Below are positions 25,035-38,000 of a DNA stretch of 64,000 bases, in pieces; positions within the stretch are counted from its first letter, which is position 1, and the number at the start of each line of letters is the position of its first letter. The notes beneath the pieces are model-generated. The model was not told the origin of the DNA and did not search any database. It was given only the letters and a program-made list of their open reading frames with translations. The translations under genes were made by a program, and so were the position numbers. Source of the DNA: Archilochus colubris (Eukaryota; Chordata; Aves; Apodiformes; Trochilidae); the NCBI GenBank assembly GCA_023079485.1, contig CM041115.1, positions 29,440,826 to 29,504,825 on the forward strand, read 5' to 3'.

Positions 25035-26290
25035 TGGGATAATAAGCTGGAATTTAAATGTGCAATCAGTTATAAGGTTACAAGCTGACATTTTAACTGT
25101 TGGAATAGCCATCTAAATACAAAAACCAAAGTTGTAATTCCAAAAGTAGATGCATACATGAATTCTTCTAGAAAGCTAGAAAGAAGTCTGAACCCCTGGA
25201 AAGCATAAAATATTTTTAACTTCATTTGCATCAGTTTGTACTAAGATAAATTCAAGTTCGTCTTCAGAAAACTTCAGTCACAAGAAAAAAATCAAACTTT
25301 TACCATATTTATTGTTTTAACTCATTGTGGTTTGAGTACAAGTACAAGTTTGAAAGTTTCTGTAAAATCGATTGTTGTAATTCTCCTGAATATGCATCGC
25401 TATTTATAAATTTTCCTCTGCCAAAAACTCTCATTGAGAAATATGAAAAATTAAGTGTCTTTAAATAGAAACAATACTTTTTTCAATTTAAGCAAGTGAT
25501 TCTGTTTTAATAATTGAGATGGACAGCTATAGATCAAATAGATATATCTGTAAATCATTCTTAAAGAACCCTGAAAATTTCTTGAAAATGCATAAAATGG
25601 ATACGAGAGCAAAAATTGTGGGTCAAGATATTCAATGTTCATACCAAAAGCAATTTTCTAAAGTATTATTATTAAAGTATTAAAAGTATTTAGAAATAAA
25701 GTATTTCTAAAGCATTAATGAGGCTTCCATGGTTTAAACCATTATTGCACATGCTAAGCAGCTTCAAATGATTTTTTCTATTTGCAACACCACAACATTA
25801 ATAAAACTTCACTGCTAGCTCATTTATAGTGTCCTGCATAGCAGAACTTTTTTGTTGTCTAGTAAAAGAGTTAAGACAATACGATTTCAAGTGATAGCGA
25901 TATTTTACTATATTATCTTTAACATACATTATTTTCATCAGACAAACTTCTCCAACTTATTATAGATCGTCGGTCTCCTCCTTGAGAGCACAGCTGACTC
26001 TGAAAGCAAAAAGCAGTACACTTAAGACAATCTGAATATCATAATCTAAATTATACCAGAATAACAAATTTAGTAGAACCAATTTTCTTATATTAATTTG
26101 AAATAACATTGCAATAGCTGTAAAATAACGCATACTTTTTCCAGGAGCATGCATTAAAATAATAAGCTCTCTGAGAAAAATGCTTTATTTTCTGATAGTT
26201 ATACACATTATGCCTGCTGTTCGTTAAAAGTAACTATTTTTATAGATTATTATCCTTAAAGAATTGAATATAAGTTATTGCAGTGCTGCC

Positions 26291-26335
26291 TTTAACATTC
26301 AGTATGAAGTATGTGTCTTCATACTGAATGTTAAA
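26291..26335. repeat. Perfect 19-bp inverted repeat, 7-nt loop
   Basis: TTTAACATTCAGTATGAAG (26291-26309) and its exact reverse complement (26317-26335) are separated by TATGTGT. A transcript from either strand would fold into an uninterrupted 19-bp stem. It is shorter than a usual pre-miRNA and no family is recognised. A related word GCAGTATGAAG follows at about 26343. Confidence 0.9.
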
Positions 26336-27012
26336 AAAAGAGCAGTATGAAGCTGAAGCTGAATCTTCCACACTTCCAAAGCATTATTCAGTGGTACGAA
26401 ACTGACTACTGAGGGTCTCCTAAAGAAACAAGAAAATTATAATGCTGGGTAAAAGCACATTATCTAGTATCTGTTTATTGTAAAATGCTAGCTTCTTTCC
26501 ATTTCTATTGTATTCAAATTTTAAGATAATAGCTCATTCCAGATTGAATACTTCCTCAGTTCATGCCAGTAACTCAAAGCTCGTTTTCAACATGTGCTTT
26601 GTATATTCAGTGCTTTATTTGGAAGCACATTTTATTCACTCAGAAAACTAATATTTGCTTTATGTTGGCAGCCTCTGCATGGAAACCAAATACATATTAG
26701 AGATACCATAGTCCAGATGTCAATTTTGATTAAATTTTGGAGGTAAAATCTGTTATCTTTTCATCTATATCATCCATGTACACCTTATCATCAGGTCACA
26801 AGAGATTTAGCCTTAGATATTAAATTAAACAATTAGATGTCAAATTAAAATGTAGTTTGTGTGTCCCTGGATGATGTAAATAAATACATGAAAAACTGTG
26901 AGTTAGATTATAACATAGTAACAAGTGGTTAATATTCTCCGGAGATATAAAAGAACAGTAACATTAGTCGCACCGTGAAAGTAGAGCAAAGATCAATAAT
27001 CTATGTATAATT

Positions 27013-27036
27013 CAAAACCAAAACCAAAACCAAAAA
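27013..27036. repeat. (CCAAAA)n short tract
   Basis: About four units of AAAACC ending in an A-run; simple sequence. Confidence 0.75.
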
Positions 27037-27248
27037 ACACTTCTGTTTTGAGGCAGTGTAGTTTTTTAGAAAGGAAAGTGAGACCAAATGAGACCAAATA
27101 CCAGAAGTCTAATAGATTTTAAAGAGAAGCAAGATAAATTACAGTCCAGTTTTACATACTTAAGTTAAATGAGTACAGAAAAGGAAGGTATTTTTTCCAA
27201 AATGTCTGAAACAACTAACCCATTATGTTATAATATTAGTAGCACACT

Positions 27249-28640
27249 GTTATGATCCACCCTGTGGCTGGTGTAACTTATTATTCAGATCCCATAAGAT
27301 CAAAGTCCAACCACAGAAGTTTGGGTGCAAATAGAAAGCTTTATTTGGTATACAACAAATAACATAAGCGGCTTGGTGAAGATTTGGCACGTCTGTTGTG
27401 AGAGAGAAAGAGAGAAGGGAGAGTGTGAAAGTCTGCTCATCTTACTGATTGGAATTTGCCTCAAGAGGACTGTTTTAAAGTGAATGGCCCTGACTAGGGA
27501 GCAGGGAAAGAGATAAGAACTAAGAACTAATGGCTGGGTGGAGACTGCTCCCCTTTTCTGAGGGCCAGTCTGAAATGCTGGGATGTCCCTCCAGGCACGA
27601 TTACCCTGGCCAGGGTGGAGGAAGCCACCTTGATTGCACTGATGTTGATGTACCCAGCTGAGGGGGCTGGAAGGGAGCTGGGAGTGGCACCTGGAAGGAG
27701 ATAAGAACTGATGAGTGGGTGGGGGACTGCACCTTTCTGCAGAAGCTCCCCTCCAGGCAGCCTGTCTGCAATGGCTCTGATGCCAATGACCCTGGCTTCT
27801 GTGGCAGCTGACTGGACAGCTGCCTCTTCAGAACAAAGGAACTTTGGGGACCTAAAAGATAGCTACTCTGGCCACCTCACACCGTCATCTCTTGACTCAC
27901 TGCCATCTCTCATCAGACCCTGTCCAGGGTCAGTGCCATCTTGAAGAATCTCTCTGGACAGCTGGATCTTTGGTAGTGACTCTCTCTCTTTCTCTCATTT
28001 TCTTCCTTCCCATTTTCTTACCCTTTTTCTCTCCCACTTCTCTCTCTCTCTTTTGCCTGGCTCTATCATTTTGTTTGTGTCAATTGTCAAATAAAAGTCT
28101 GCTTGCATACAACCCTTCCAAGATTGGATTTTGTCACATGGATTCAAAACAAAATAAATTTTAATGTTACCGAAGTCCATGACAGAGAGGAAGAGGGAGA
28201 GAGAGAGGAAGAGGGAGAGGAAGAGGGAGAAGAAGTATTACCATCCAGGGATCACTCAATGGTCCCAATGGTCCTTCTTCCTGAGGTGGTAGGCCAGTCC
28301 CAGGCAGGACAGCAGTCTAGTCCTAGGAGGCCAGTAATGAATGCACTGGTGTTCCTTATATACCCCCAGAGTTTTCTGCCAGATTCAGACTTCAGGAATG
28401 TTGCTTCTTCCGTATTTCTTGCCCCATTGTAAGCACACTGGAAGTTATTGGTCTGGACTGCCCTTACCTAGACCAATTGTCATTAACTGGTCATCGGCCA
28501 TTTAGCTGGAGGAGTCAGCTCACTGTCTGGGATAGACTCCTCACCTGATGACTCAGTTATTGTGCTTCTCAGGAATCATTTTTCAACATTCAACTTGCAA
28601 GTCAGTCATTTGAGGTGAAAGTCTGACTGGAACCTCACAC
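27249..28640. mobile_element. GC-richer LTR-like mosaic, unclassified
   Basis: The block is clearly richer in GC than its flanks and has several retroelement-like signals but no coding similarity. TG begins it at 27249 (TGTTATGATCCACC). An AATAAA on the minus strand lies at about 27339-27344. A + strand AATAAAAGTCTGC follows at about 28091, after a long pyrimidine-rich stretch (27980-28060). A purine tract lies at 28184-28235. On the minus strand TATATAAGG (28354-28362) sits in a promoter-like context. The opposite directions suggest two LTRs or fragments joined or nested. The word AGCACACTG occurs at both 27241-27249 and 28432-28440. Boundaries and family are uncertain. Confidence 0.35.
28184..28235. 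repeat. GA-rich purine tract
   Basis: Imperfect GAGGAAGAGGGAGA units on the + strand. It makes Glu/Arg-rich frames that are low complexity and not genes. It could be a polypurine tract or simple sequence. Confidence 0.75.
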
Positions 28641-29954
28641 ACACTTTTCTAGCAGATCTGGGAAAACTAGTAGAATATGCCCTGAAAAACAACTAAATGC
28701 ATGCAACAGGAAGAGAAGGATAAAGTCAAGTACAAACCATTAGACTAATAGTACTAGGGTATAAGACTTTAAAAAAGCACTGAAAGACAGAATAATAAGA
28801 AAAACCTAAAGAGAGTAAAAAAAGAGCAAGAAAAATGGGGTGAGAGAGATGTGATAATCTAACCCTAATAGCTTTTTTTTTACAATTGGTTTCCGAGATT
28901 ATATAAAGTCACTAAGCATATTTAATTGGACTTCAGGAAAGCATTTGATAAGTTGTTAAACTGCAAAAATAGTAGTCAAACAAGCAAAAATTAAGAATTG
29001 GTACTAAATTTATAACGGGAACAAATGTGAGCTGGATTATTGCGATGAAGCTCAGTAAAATAAAAATGTATGCAAAGTCGTGTACCTTGACTCTATATTT
29101 ATTTGAGTATGACTAAATCATGAATGAAAAATAGTTGTGATAAAGACAAATCATATGTGTCTTCCTTTGAAATGTAAAGTATAAATGCTGTTTCAGAAGT
29201 TCTAGGTAAGAAAATATCCTGCTTATATCATAAATAAACAGTCTTCAGTCTGGACAATTCTTTTCAAGAAAGAAATTTAAACTGGAGTAACTGTAGACTA
29301 AGTTTAATGGAATGGTGAAAGGAAACTCTATGCTCAAGGAAGAGATAAAGATTTTGGCTTCTCTGTTAGCAGTTTGTGTTGTGAAAGCAAATGTAGAAGA
29401 GATGAAAAAAAAAAAAAAGGAGGAAGGAAAGTTATTTAAACTTAATAGTAAATGAATAGTTGAATATGAATTGTCCATTAATAAATTTAACTTTTATTCT
29501 AAACCAACCAACAAAGTTCCCTGCAAAAGAACAAAAATGTTTGTAATCCAGAATCTCTTTGACTCTCAGGTTCCTATTAAATTGTACCCTTCAAAAGAAA
29601 GCATGCTGCCTCTATAGAATATCTGGCATCAAGTGACCGAAATATGGTTACATGAGTGAAAACAAGAGGGCTACCTCAGTCTGATGAAGGTAGATTTTGG
29701 CCCCTCTGTAACAATATACATTTTGCTTCAATGTCGACACGCTGATGCATATGGGTAGTCACTTATGGTGTCCAGCTGTGGCATCTGCCCTTTCTTGATC
29801 TCCTACTGTCAGACCCTATCCATAAACAGTGCAATGTTGTCTGTGTGTGCTGCAGACTCCCACAGTCATCCCATCAGCTGTAGGAACAAAACACACAAGT
29901 AGAATTGGTATTTGTTTCTTGTTGTCCAAGCAGCTCAAGCATAAGAAATTATTT
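28641..29954. other. AT-rich noncoding sequence
   Basis: Nothing recognised with confidence. The phrase GGACTTCAGGAAAGCATTTGATAA near 28928 faintly recalls a CR1 RT segment, but the surroundings do not extend the match. Confidence 0.45.
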
Positions 29955-30640
29955 TCATAGAATCAGAAAAACATAGTAGGGTTTGAGTTGGAAGGGGCAT
30001 TACAAATCCTATAACTCCAACCCCTTGCATGGGTAGGGACACCTTATCCTAATTCAGGTTGCTCATACTCATGTCCAACCTGATGTGAACATTTCCAGGC
30101 ATGGGGCATTTACAACCTCCCTGGGTAACCTGTTCCAGTGTCTCAGCCCCTTCATAGTAAAAAATTTCTTCCTAGTGCCTATTCTAAATCTACCCTCTTC
30201 CATCAAAAAAAGATTTAAAATTACCCCTTGCTCTATCTCACCATACCCTTGTAAAAAGTCCCTCTCCAGCTTCCTGTAGGCCTCCATAGTGTACTTGAAG
30301 ACCACTGTATGGTGTCCTTAGAGCTTTCTCTTCTCCACACTGAACAGCCCCAACTCTCTCAACTTGTATTCAAGGCCTTCCTCTGGACTTGCTCCAACAG
30401 CTCCATGAGTTTCTTGTGTTGGAAGATCCAGATTTGGACACATTACTCCAGATGGAGGTCTCACAAGAGCAGAGTAGAGGGAAAGAATCACCTCCCTCAA
30501 CCTGCTGGCCGCTCTTCAGATAAAGTCCAGGATACATATGGTTTACTGGGCTGCAAGGGCACAGTACTGGTTCATGCCAAGCTTCTCATCAGCCAACATT
30601 CCCAAGTCCTTTTCCTCAGGGATGTTCTAAATCCATTTTA
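29955..30640 (-). mobile_element. CR1 LINE, 5'-truncated 3' part
   Basis: Begins with the reverse-complemented CR1 end (CATAGAATCAGAAAAACATAG) and runs through the 3' UTR into the RT thumb and C-terminal region. Minus-strand frames at 30069-30305 (FRIGTRKKFFT, HWNRLPREVVNAP) and 30318-30500 show the C-terminal ORF2 part. Several indels and more divergence than at 24-25 kb. Confidence 0.9.
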
Positions 30641-33524
30641 TGTCTAAATGAACAGGCTGTGTTTAAGGGAATATAGTAACTAAAATGCCTAATTATTGCT
30701 TAACTTCTGAAAAGCAGACATATTCTCTATGAGCAAGAATTAAGATAAATACATCAAATTCCAAACTCTTTTTCCATTTATCAACTTCATGGAAATAATC
30801 ACCTTCATGAATACTTCCCAATCCAAATCTGCCAGTTGACTAACAGAATAGTCGGAACCATCACTGGATTTTCTGACAGGTTATGGAAGGGTGGGGAGAA
30901 GTTATCAGAATTAACTGCAGGTAGAGATCCTAAACTCCTGGATGTCATTACACGCAAAAAATATGGCTGACAAATATCTTGTTTTAAAAATAACAAAAAA
31001 TGAATTTTCAGGGTTGAAAAATTGTCAGAGATGACCCATACAAAACTCAATATTGCAAAAAATGCCACACAGCTTAAGTTTATTACATCGAGCAGTCCTT
31101 ACTGTTCATAATGGTAAATGAAAATAGATGTAGAAGTGCTAGCAAATTATATTTTTGCCATGAATAAAAGAAAGATTGTATCTGACAGAAACCTATTACT
31201 CCAGCTTCACAGAATTAGAAGGAAACTACATTCACCTGAACCTAAAAATCCAATTAAAATCAGAAGCAATACCATAAAGTGTTTCTTCACAAAAGGATGA
31301 AAAAACATTACAAGAACACATTCATTTTAGGCAAATTGATCAATTGAGATGCTGGGATTAGACTAACATTTTTTCAATGAAAAAGCAGCAACACCTTAGA
31401 TAAGTAGTCAACTTGAACACCCCATAAAAGAGAAAAAGGGAATTTTTTAATCTTGAAAAATCTTAACGCTACTGAATACATGAGTGGAGAGTAAGTTAAA
31501 CAAGATTCTGCTTTTCCGATACAAATCATTACACAGCAGTCAGCAACACAATAATGAGTATGCTTAAATGTTTAAGAATTTTCTATGTGAAACTAAGAAC
31601 AATATGGTCATTTTAACAGAAGGAAAACAACAGAAAAGATAATTAGTGAGTTGGTAAAGCTGTCATCCTAGATTAGTTTCTATCTAAATTTCTTATGCCA
31701 CTCATCTTAAACATGCCATCTCTTTTTTTTTCCATCTCAAGTGGAAAATGTCTAGTTTTGTCTCAAATGACACAATAAAATACAGGATATTTCCCATATA
31801 TGAATGTTGCAGCTGTATGCTTGTATTGTTTTTAAAAGCCACTTATACAATATTTTCCAAAATATTATTTCATACTGTATAATCACACTCTTCCTTTGTT
31901 CACCTAGATCAAATTATACTAATCCAGATGTGATTTTACTCTGTATGAAAAGACACATATGGTAAACCTGAACAAACTTACTGAGCAGAGAAGGAGTCAA
32001 TGTGCAGGATTGCTTGATCCAGCTGCTATTATGCATGAAGTTTGATGCGAAATTCACTCAAAAAAACCCAAACAAACAAACAAACAAACAAAAACCAATA
32101 AAGAAAATATACTTAAAAGAGACAATCTTTCTTCATGGATGTAAAACAAGGATGATCAAACCAGAAACAATAATGGAAGTCATGTTAATCTGCTCTTCTT
32201 TAATCTAAATTATGAAACTTTAGAACTTATCCTGCAAAGATAGCACCAATTGTTTAATTATTGTGAGGAGAACAAAACCTCAAAAATTCAGGACAAAAGT
32301 ACACACATTTAGACAGACTAGCACATCCAGATTCTAAATTGTACTTCCAGGGCTTGCTACCAAGCAGCATACTAATGTCCTATTTTTCAACCTTACACAA
32401 ATATTAATTAGAAAATGTAAAGATCTTTATTTCACTGTAATAATCCCATTAGGCTTCACTAGTCTTTATGGATTAAATTGAGGAAAACATTATTTTTCAT
32501 AGGCACCTATTTTCCTTATCCACAATGCCTGTAGATATGGTGTTCACTTGAATTCTAACCCCAGAGAAAGTAAATGGTGAATATGACCTATTCAGGACAA
32601 ATCTACTAGTATAAAGGTAGAGGAGGCCTCCAATCAATTTAGTTGTCAAACACTTGGCAGTTCCTCTCTTTCTCTGCAGGGAAATACTGACCTTGATTAA
32701 ATATATAATGATGAAAAACATTCTCTTCAGTTAACTTTGCTTGTACAGTTTTTATTTTGTTAGGTTCCAGCAATTCCTAAGACAATGACAACTTTTCAGT
32801 CCCATACTGACTAGTAAGAATTATTTCCTTTATTCTTGTCGACATCCACTTTGAGGTACTTTTTTGTTTTTTCACTGCCCCATATTTTAGTGGATGTCAA
32901 AATAACTGCACAGTATACTCATCAAATCCATTATCATCTTGAGATACTGGAATAATGTTGAATTGATTTAATTTTGTGAGATAGGAGAGATATGTAATGT
33001 GTGGGAGAGGTATTAAAAAAAGGTTTTTTGACATCACTACATGCCCTTTGTTCCAAAATTCCCTTTCATCATCATTTGTTCAGAATTTCTGCTTACATTT
33101 TGTCAGCTTTCATACCCATTAGCATGTTTTTCTTCAGATCAACAAACAGAATCCATCACAGAGAATGGCCATACTTTCGTAATGTTGTCAGCTGTTCTGT
33201 TCTGTATCTGTATCTGTTCTTGAGTATGAACATGCTTCTGGCTGGAAAATTTGAACATTAGTTAAATATTTTCATCTATATTTTTAATCATAGGGTAATT
33301 ATCTTAGAATCCATCAACTGCCAAGCATGTGATACGTTTCCTTGAAAGCGTACATGAGCATTTGAAGTCTTTCTCATCCCAAATGACATATTGCCATGTA
33401 GACCAAACCCATCTCCATTTCCTCTGTAGGTTCTGGGAGCTGGGCTGGTAACAACTAGGAATAAGACAGCAAACACAAATGCCTTACTCTGTTTCAATTA
33501 TTTCTTCCTTGAAAGGGAAGAACC
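30641..33524. other. AT-rich noncoding sequence
   Basis: No gene or transposon recognised over 2.9 kb. A (CAAA)n tract lies at 32069-32094. Short open frames only. Confidence 0.5.
32069..32094. repeat. (CAAA)n tract
   Basis: About six AAAC units flanked by A-rich sequence. Confidence 0.85.
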
Positions 33525-33833
33525 CTTAAGGGGAGACCTTATTTCCATGTTCCGGTGATGGAGGTTTCCTTTTCATGAGGAGTCACATGGAAAAGACAAG
33601 GGGTAATGGGTGCAATTTACTTCTAGGGAGATCCCACTGGACATCAGAAGAAAATATTTCTGTATGCAAACAGCTGGATATTAGAATGTCCATCAGGAAA
33701 GTGGTGGATTAGCCAACACTGAACACTTTTAAGACTCAGCATGACAGCATGCTGGGCCATCTCTTCTAAACCATATGTCTAGAAAAGTTGGACCAAATGA
33801 TCCTTGAGGTCCCTTCCAACCTGTCATTCTATG
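33525..33833 (+). mobile_element. CR1-type LINE 3' fragment, divergent subfamily
   Basis: The words ACCCTTAAGGGGAGACCTTATTT, GACAAGGGGTAATGGGTGC and CACTGGACATCAGAAG, then GTGGTGGATTAGCC, TTGGACCAAATGATC and GAGGTCCCTTCCAACCTG followed by ATTCTATGATACT, appear in CR1 order. This is the C-terminal coding part plus 3' UTR of a subfamily different from the 24-kb copy. Deletions have shortened the coding part. Confidence 0.8.
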
Positions 33834-36667
33834 ATACTCCTGACTGGCAGGCAGGTGTTTAGAGGTTTCCAGGAAAGTAGGAACTCAGCTTCATCATGAG
33901 TGATGTTTACTGGAGAAGACAAAAACCATAAAACCAAACATCGCTGCATTCCTTCTTCTCCCAGCTTTTATTACTGAGCTGATGTCATATGTTTTGGGAA
34001 ATCCCTTTGGTTAGCTGGGCTCAGTCCTCTTCCAACTTCTTGTCCATCCCCAGCTTACTGTGGTGGCTTGGGGTGAGAAGATGAAAGGGTGTTGAGGCAG
34101 TGTGAACACTGCCAAAAGTAACTGAGACACCTCTGTTGTGAACACTGTTTTCATCACAAATCCCAAACATAGCCCCAATCGAGGTACTATGAAGCTAATT
34201 CTATCCCAGTCAAAAACAGTATATACAGTCATCTACTTTCCTCTTCATCATCTTACCTCAACAAAAAAGTTTGGGTTCTGTAACAATGGGTCTATTCTAC
34301 CACAAAAATTTACAGATAAGGGTTTGAATCCCAAACCACCTGAAAATGCTCTTAAAAGTGAAGCACTAGTAATGGGAAGCCACCATTGTGTGCCCAATCA
34401 AAGTCAGACAAGTTTTTTGGTTAGCATTCAAAAGAGAGAGTAACACTTAAGAATGAGATTTCAATGGTGTCTAAAAATATATACATATGTTTGGTTTTTT
34501 TTCCTTTCCCTGCCTCTACTTCCATGAATACATTATTTTTCAGAGAGACATACTCTTATCTTTTAATCCTTCCTGGAGGGATTAAAGGCTTAAAGGTTAA
34601 CTCAAAGACTCCAAAAGGTACAATAAGCAGAGAGATTTTCTTAATTTATGCATATTCATTTTTTTCCTTCTTGCTTCTATATATAGATATGTTGATTTCA
34701 TTGCCTTTTTTTTTTTCAGGTGTTATTTAAATCCCCCCCCAGAAAAAAAATTAGAATCTTTCTTATTTTTGGTTTAATCAAATTTATGAAAGATATCAAG
34801 ATAATTCTAATCTCTTACTCAGACTTTTTTGTGGTTTTCCATAATCTGTTTTCAATAATGTCTGAATGAATCAGAGTTTATGTATTCTTCTTACTAATAA
34901 AAAAGTGCAAGTGCAGTTCTGGATTTTGAAGTATTTTTAGTGTATATTTTTATGCTATTTTTTTCTTCTTTTCTGGAAAAGTTTGAGTAATTCTGGCCTG
35001 TGTGTGCTTGCTATGCAATGCTCTGTCACTTCAAGTGTTTTATTCTAGCTAACACAACATATTTTGTAATCATCTGTGCAAAATAAACTTTTAGATGTTC
35101 CATTAGAAATTGTTTCTACTTTTTTAAAAAAATATTTATTTCTTCCTCCTTCTTTACTAGGGACGTTGGTATACAACTTCTCTGTCTTCAGCTAATGTCA
35201 GAGGCTTTTGTTCTTATGCCACTGTTTAAACTATGGGCACTCCCATGATGCGAGACATTTCTTACATTCTTAAAATATTGCAATCACATCCTGTATAAAA
35301 AAGGGGGAAAACTATTTATTTCTACCTGACTTTTTCAGCAAAAAGACCAGGAGATATTTTTAGATAAAGATGCTGTGACATCTCCATTCCCATGGCGTAT
35401 AAATTGGCTTATTTTCCTGCTATAGTATGAACTACCTTATGCATAATCTGTTACTCCTACTATCTAGCTCCAATTCTCAAAAAGTGTATTGAGAGAGGAA
35501 TTATGGATGTAATATTTCACTTTCTCATATAATGGGAGATTGTACCTTAATTCAGAGGTACATTTAGCTTCATTAGCAAGCAATAGTAAAAATATTTTTA
35601 CTGAGAAATACTCATAAAGAAATTGTGAACTAAAGTGGTGAAACTGCCTAGAAGAGAAACTTAAAACTTCTATAATCCAATGAGTATGGTTCTATTTTTT
35701 TTCTTTAGATCTAATCAGCTTGGATTTTACACCTCAGAAAGAACAGGAACAAGTTTTAATTTTTTCTAATTTGTAGCATAGATATGGTGCATATTCTTAA
35801 ATGAATTAACCACTTAACATCTTAAAGACAGTTCATTTGACTGATTTTAGTAAAGAACACAGAAGAATTGCTTGGTACTTTACCTATCCTGCTAGCAGGT
35901 AGAGAACTAATGTATAGAGATACATAATACGTAGGATTACAGATTTTATAAATTTAAGAGAGAACTTGCTTGTACCACATGTTCAGAAACCAAGAGTAAA
36001 TATTTTACAGCATATCTATCCTTTTAGATTCAGACATAAGATCACCTCTATGATGTGCACAACTGAGGCACCATCTTCAGAGCTGATCAAGTAATTTCCC
36101 CCACTTGGTTTATCTCTACAGCAAAAACAGGACCACAGCTATGCTGCACCTCAGAGAAAGGTATAGGCAGCAGTAAAATGTAGGCAATACTGTTACTTCC
36201 CAGTTGGGATGGAAGTAGAGGACTGATCTAGTCCAATCTGATCCTTGCTTCTGGTTAATACCAGTATATTTGGAATGAGTAAAAGCAGGCAAGTTTACAG
36301 TCATACTTATTCTAGGCACTTCCAAAAAATCTCCAAGGAATTTCTCCTAATTGAAGGCTTTGTTCTGTGTTCTGCAGTGTGCAGCCACAACCATGAAGTG
36401 CAAGTGAAACATCTGTGAACTGATACTACTTTATTTTGATGTCACAATGTGATCTCATTTTGGCTTCCAAATAAAAGTGAATTACAAGCAGGATTATTAG
36501 AGCCACCTATTACAGAATTTGTCAGACTCCTTTTCAGAACATATCCTTGGTTGTAAGTTAACACTTGATTCAACTACAACTCTGCTATACAAGCCTCCAA
36601 AGCTTACACTTGCACAGGCTTATTCCAGGCCTGGGATGATCAGGTCTTCTCTTGAACAACTAATTTG
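33834..36667. other. AT-rich noncoding sequence
   Basis: No gene or transposon recognised. Contains small homopolymer runs such as T12 near 34708 and C9 near 34732. A 101-codon frame at 34138-34443 has no motif. Confidence 0.5.
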
Positions 36668-37090
36668 CCAAATATTCCTGGGACATCTACCACCTCTCTG
36701 CTCAACCTGTTCCAGTATTTCACCATGTACATCGTAAAAAAAATCTTTCTTGTATCTAGTCTAAATCTGCTCTAGTTTTGTTTAAAACCATTATTTCTTG
36801 TGCTATTGCTACAGGCTCTGCTAAAATTTTGTTCTTTCTGGTCTTTCTTATAAACCCCCTTTAAGTACTGAAAGGCTACAATAAGGTCTCCCTGGAGCCT
36901 TCTTTTCTCCAGGCTGAACAAATCCAACTTTCTCAGAGTTTCTTCATAGGAGAGTTGTTCCATCCCTCTCATAATTTCTGCGATACCCTGGACCCTCTCC
37001 AATAGATACATGTTTGTCTTGTGACAAGTATTACAGAGCTGGATGCAGTACTACAGGTGGGATCTCACTAGAGCCTTACATTCTTTCTAT
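36668..37090 (-). mobile_element. CR1 LINE internal fragment
   Basis: Minus-strand CR1 lacking its 3' end. It starts inside the HWNRLPREV-equivalent region and runs into the thumb: the minus-strand frame at 36772-37011 reads ERVQGIAEIMRGMEQLSYEE and [22 protein letters not shown]. It ends near GGGATCTCACTAGAGCC. Moderately old. Confidence 0.85.
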
Positions 37091-37467
37091 AGCCCACCCA
37101 TCTTTATTATAGAATAGGGCTTTCAAATACAGCCTAGGACTTCAAATTCAACAATAAAAACCCCATTGCTTAAAGCCCTTTTTTTCCTGCAAAAATAAGC
37201 CAGACATCTGGCAGAAAAGATAATACAGTATCTTATATTTAAGAAACTATGTTTCGATGTGTGTAAATAAAATGGCTGAAGCAAGGTATCTCTAACTCTT
37301 TATGTCCCATGAGTGATTATTTTTTGTTATTATTTAATACTGTTCTCTTAGCTTTATGAATGTATTGCATGATATTTCAAATTAAAAATAGTAAATAAAA
37401 GTTTTTAAATTTAAAAAGAGGAACACATTCTCCACACAAAAGTAGCTTCCTCAGCCTCCTGTGTGGC

Positions 37468-38000
37468 TGTCCTGGTTTCAGCTGGGATAGACCTATTTTT
37501 TTCCTAGTAGCTGGAATAATACTAGGTTTTGGTTTTAGTGTGGGATTTTGGTATAAGAAGTGTGTTGATAATATACTGATATTCTTAGTTGTTGATAAGA
37601 AATGAATGACTTTTCATCTTCCCATCCTTTGTTAATGATGTTGCATAAAAAAGCTGGGAGGAAGCATAATCAGGATAGATGATCCCATGTGACCAAAGGG
37701 AAATTCCAGACCACATGACATTGTGCTCAACATATAAAAGTGTAGGAAGAAGAGGGAATGCTTCTGAAGGCATGAAGTCTGTCTTCCCAAGTAATGGCTA
37801 TACATGATAAAGCTCTGTTTTCCTGGAGATGGCTGAACACGCCTGCCAATGGAGAGTAGTGAATTGCTAGCATGCATGGCTTTTGATTTATCTACTAAGT
37901 TATCTTTATCTCAATCCGTGAGTTTTTCTCACATTTACACTTCAGATTCTCCAATCCTATCCCACTGTTCTGTGGTGCAGGCTGGGGTGATACCATAATG
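37468..38000 (+). mobile_element. Solo LTR, avian ERVL-type
   Basis: Starts TGTCCTGGTTTCAGCTGGGA, the characteristic beginning of a common bird ERVL-type LTR, and follows that family in order. GTTGATAA occurs near 37564, TGACCAAAGGGAAATTCCAGACC near 37691, a TATA-like CATATAAAAG near 37731, GTCTTCCCAAGTAATGGC near 37782, TTCCTGGAGATGGCTGAACA near 37820 and GTGGTGCAGGCTGGGGT near 37973. The end is mutated (ACCATAATG). Flanking GTGGC (37463-37467) and GTGGT (38001-38005) match at four of five bases, a plausible target duplication. No internal region follows, so it is a solo LTR. The same family occurs at 59033-59569. Confidence 0.85.

Larger units (their letters stand above)
25035..27248. other. 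AT-rich noncoding sequence with a perfect hairpin
   Basis: No gene or transposon recognised. Contains the 19-bp perfect inverted repeat at 26291-26335 and a (CCAAAA)n patch at 27013-27036. Confidence 0.5.

Noticed and set aside
28103..28432. 109-codon frame with a Glu-rich stretch
   Set aside because: The Glu/Arg run comes from the GA-rich tract inside an LTR-like block.
28919..28975. Possible old CR1 RT fragment (GGACTTCAGGAAAGCATTTGATAA)
   Set aside because: Only one phrase is similar and neither side extends the match.
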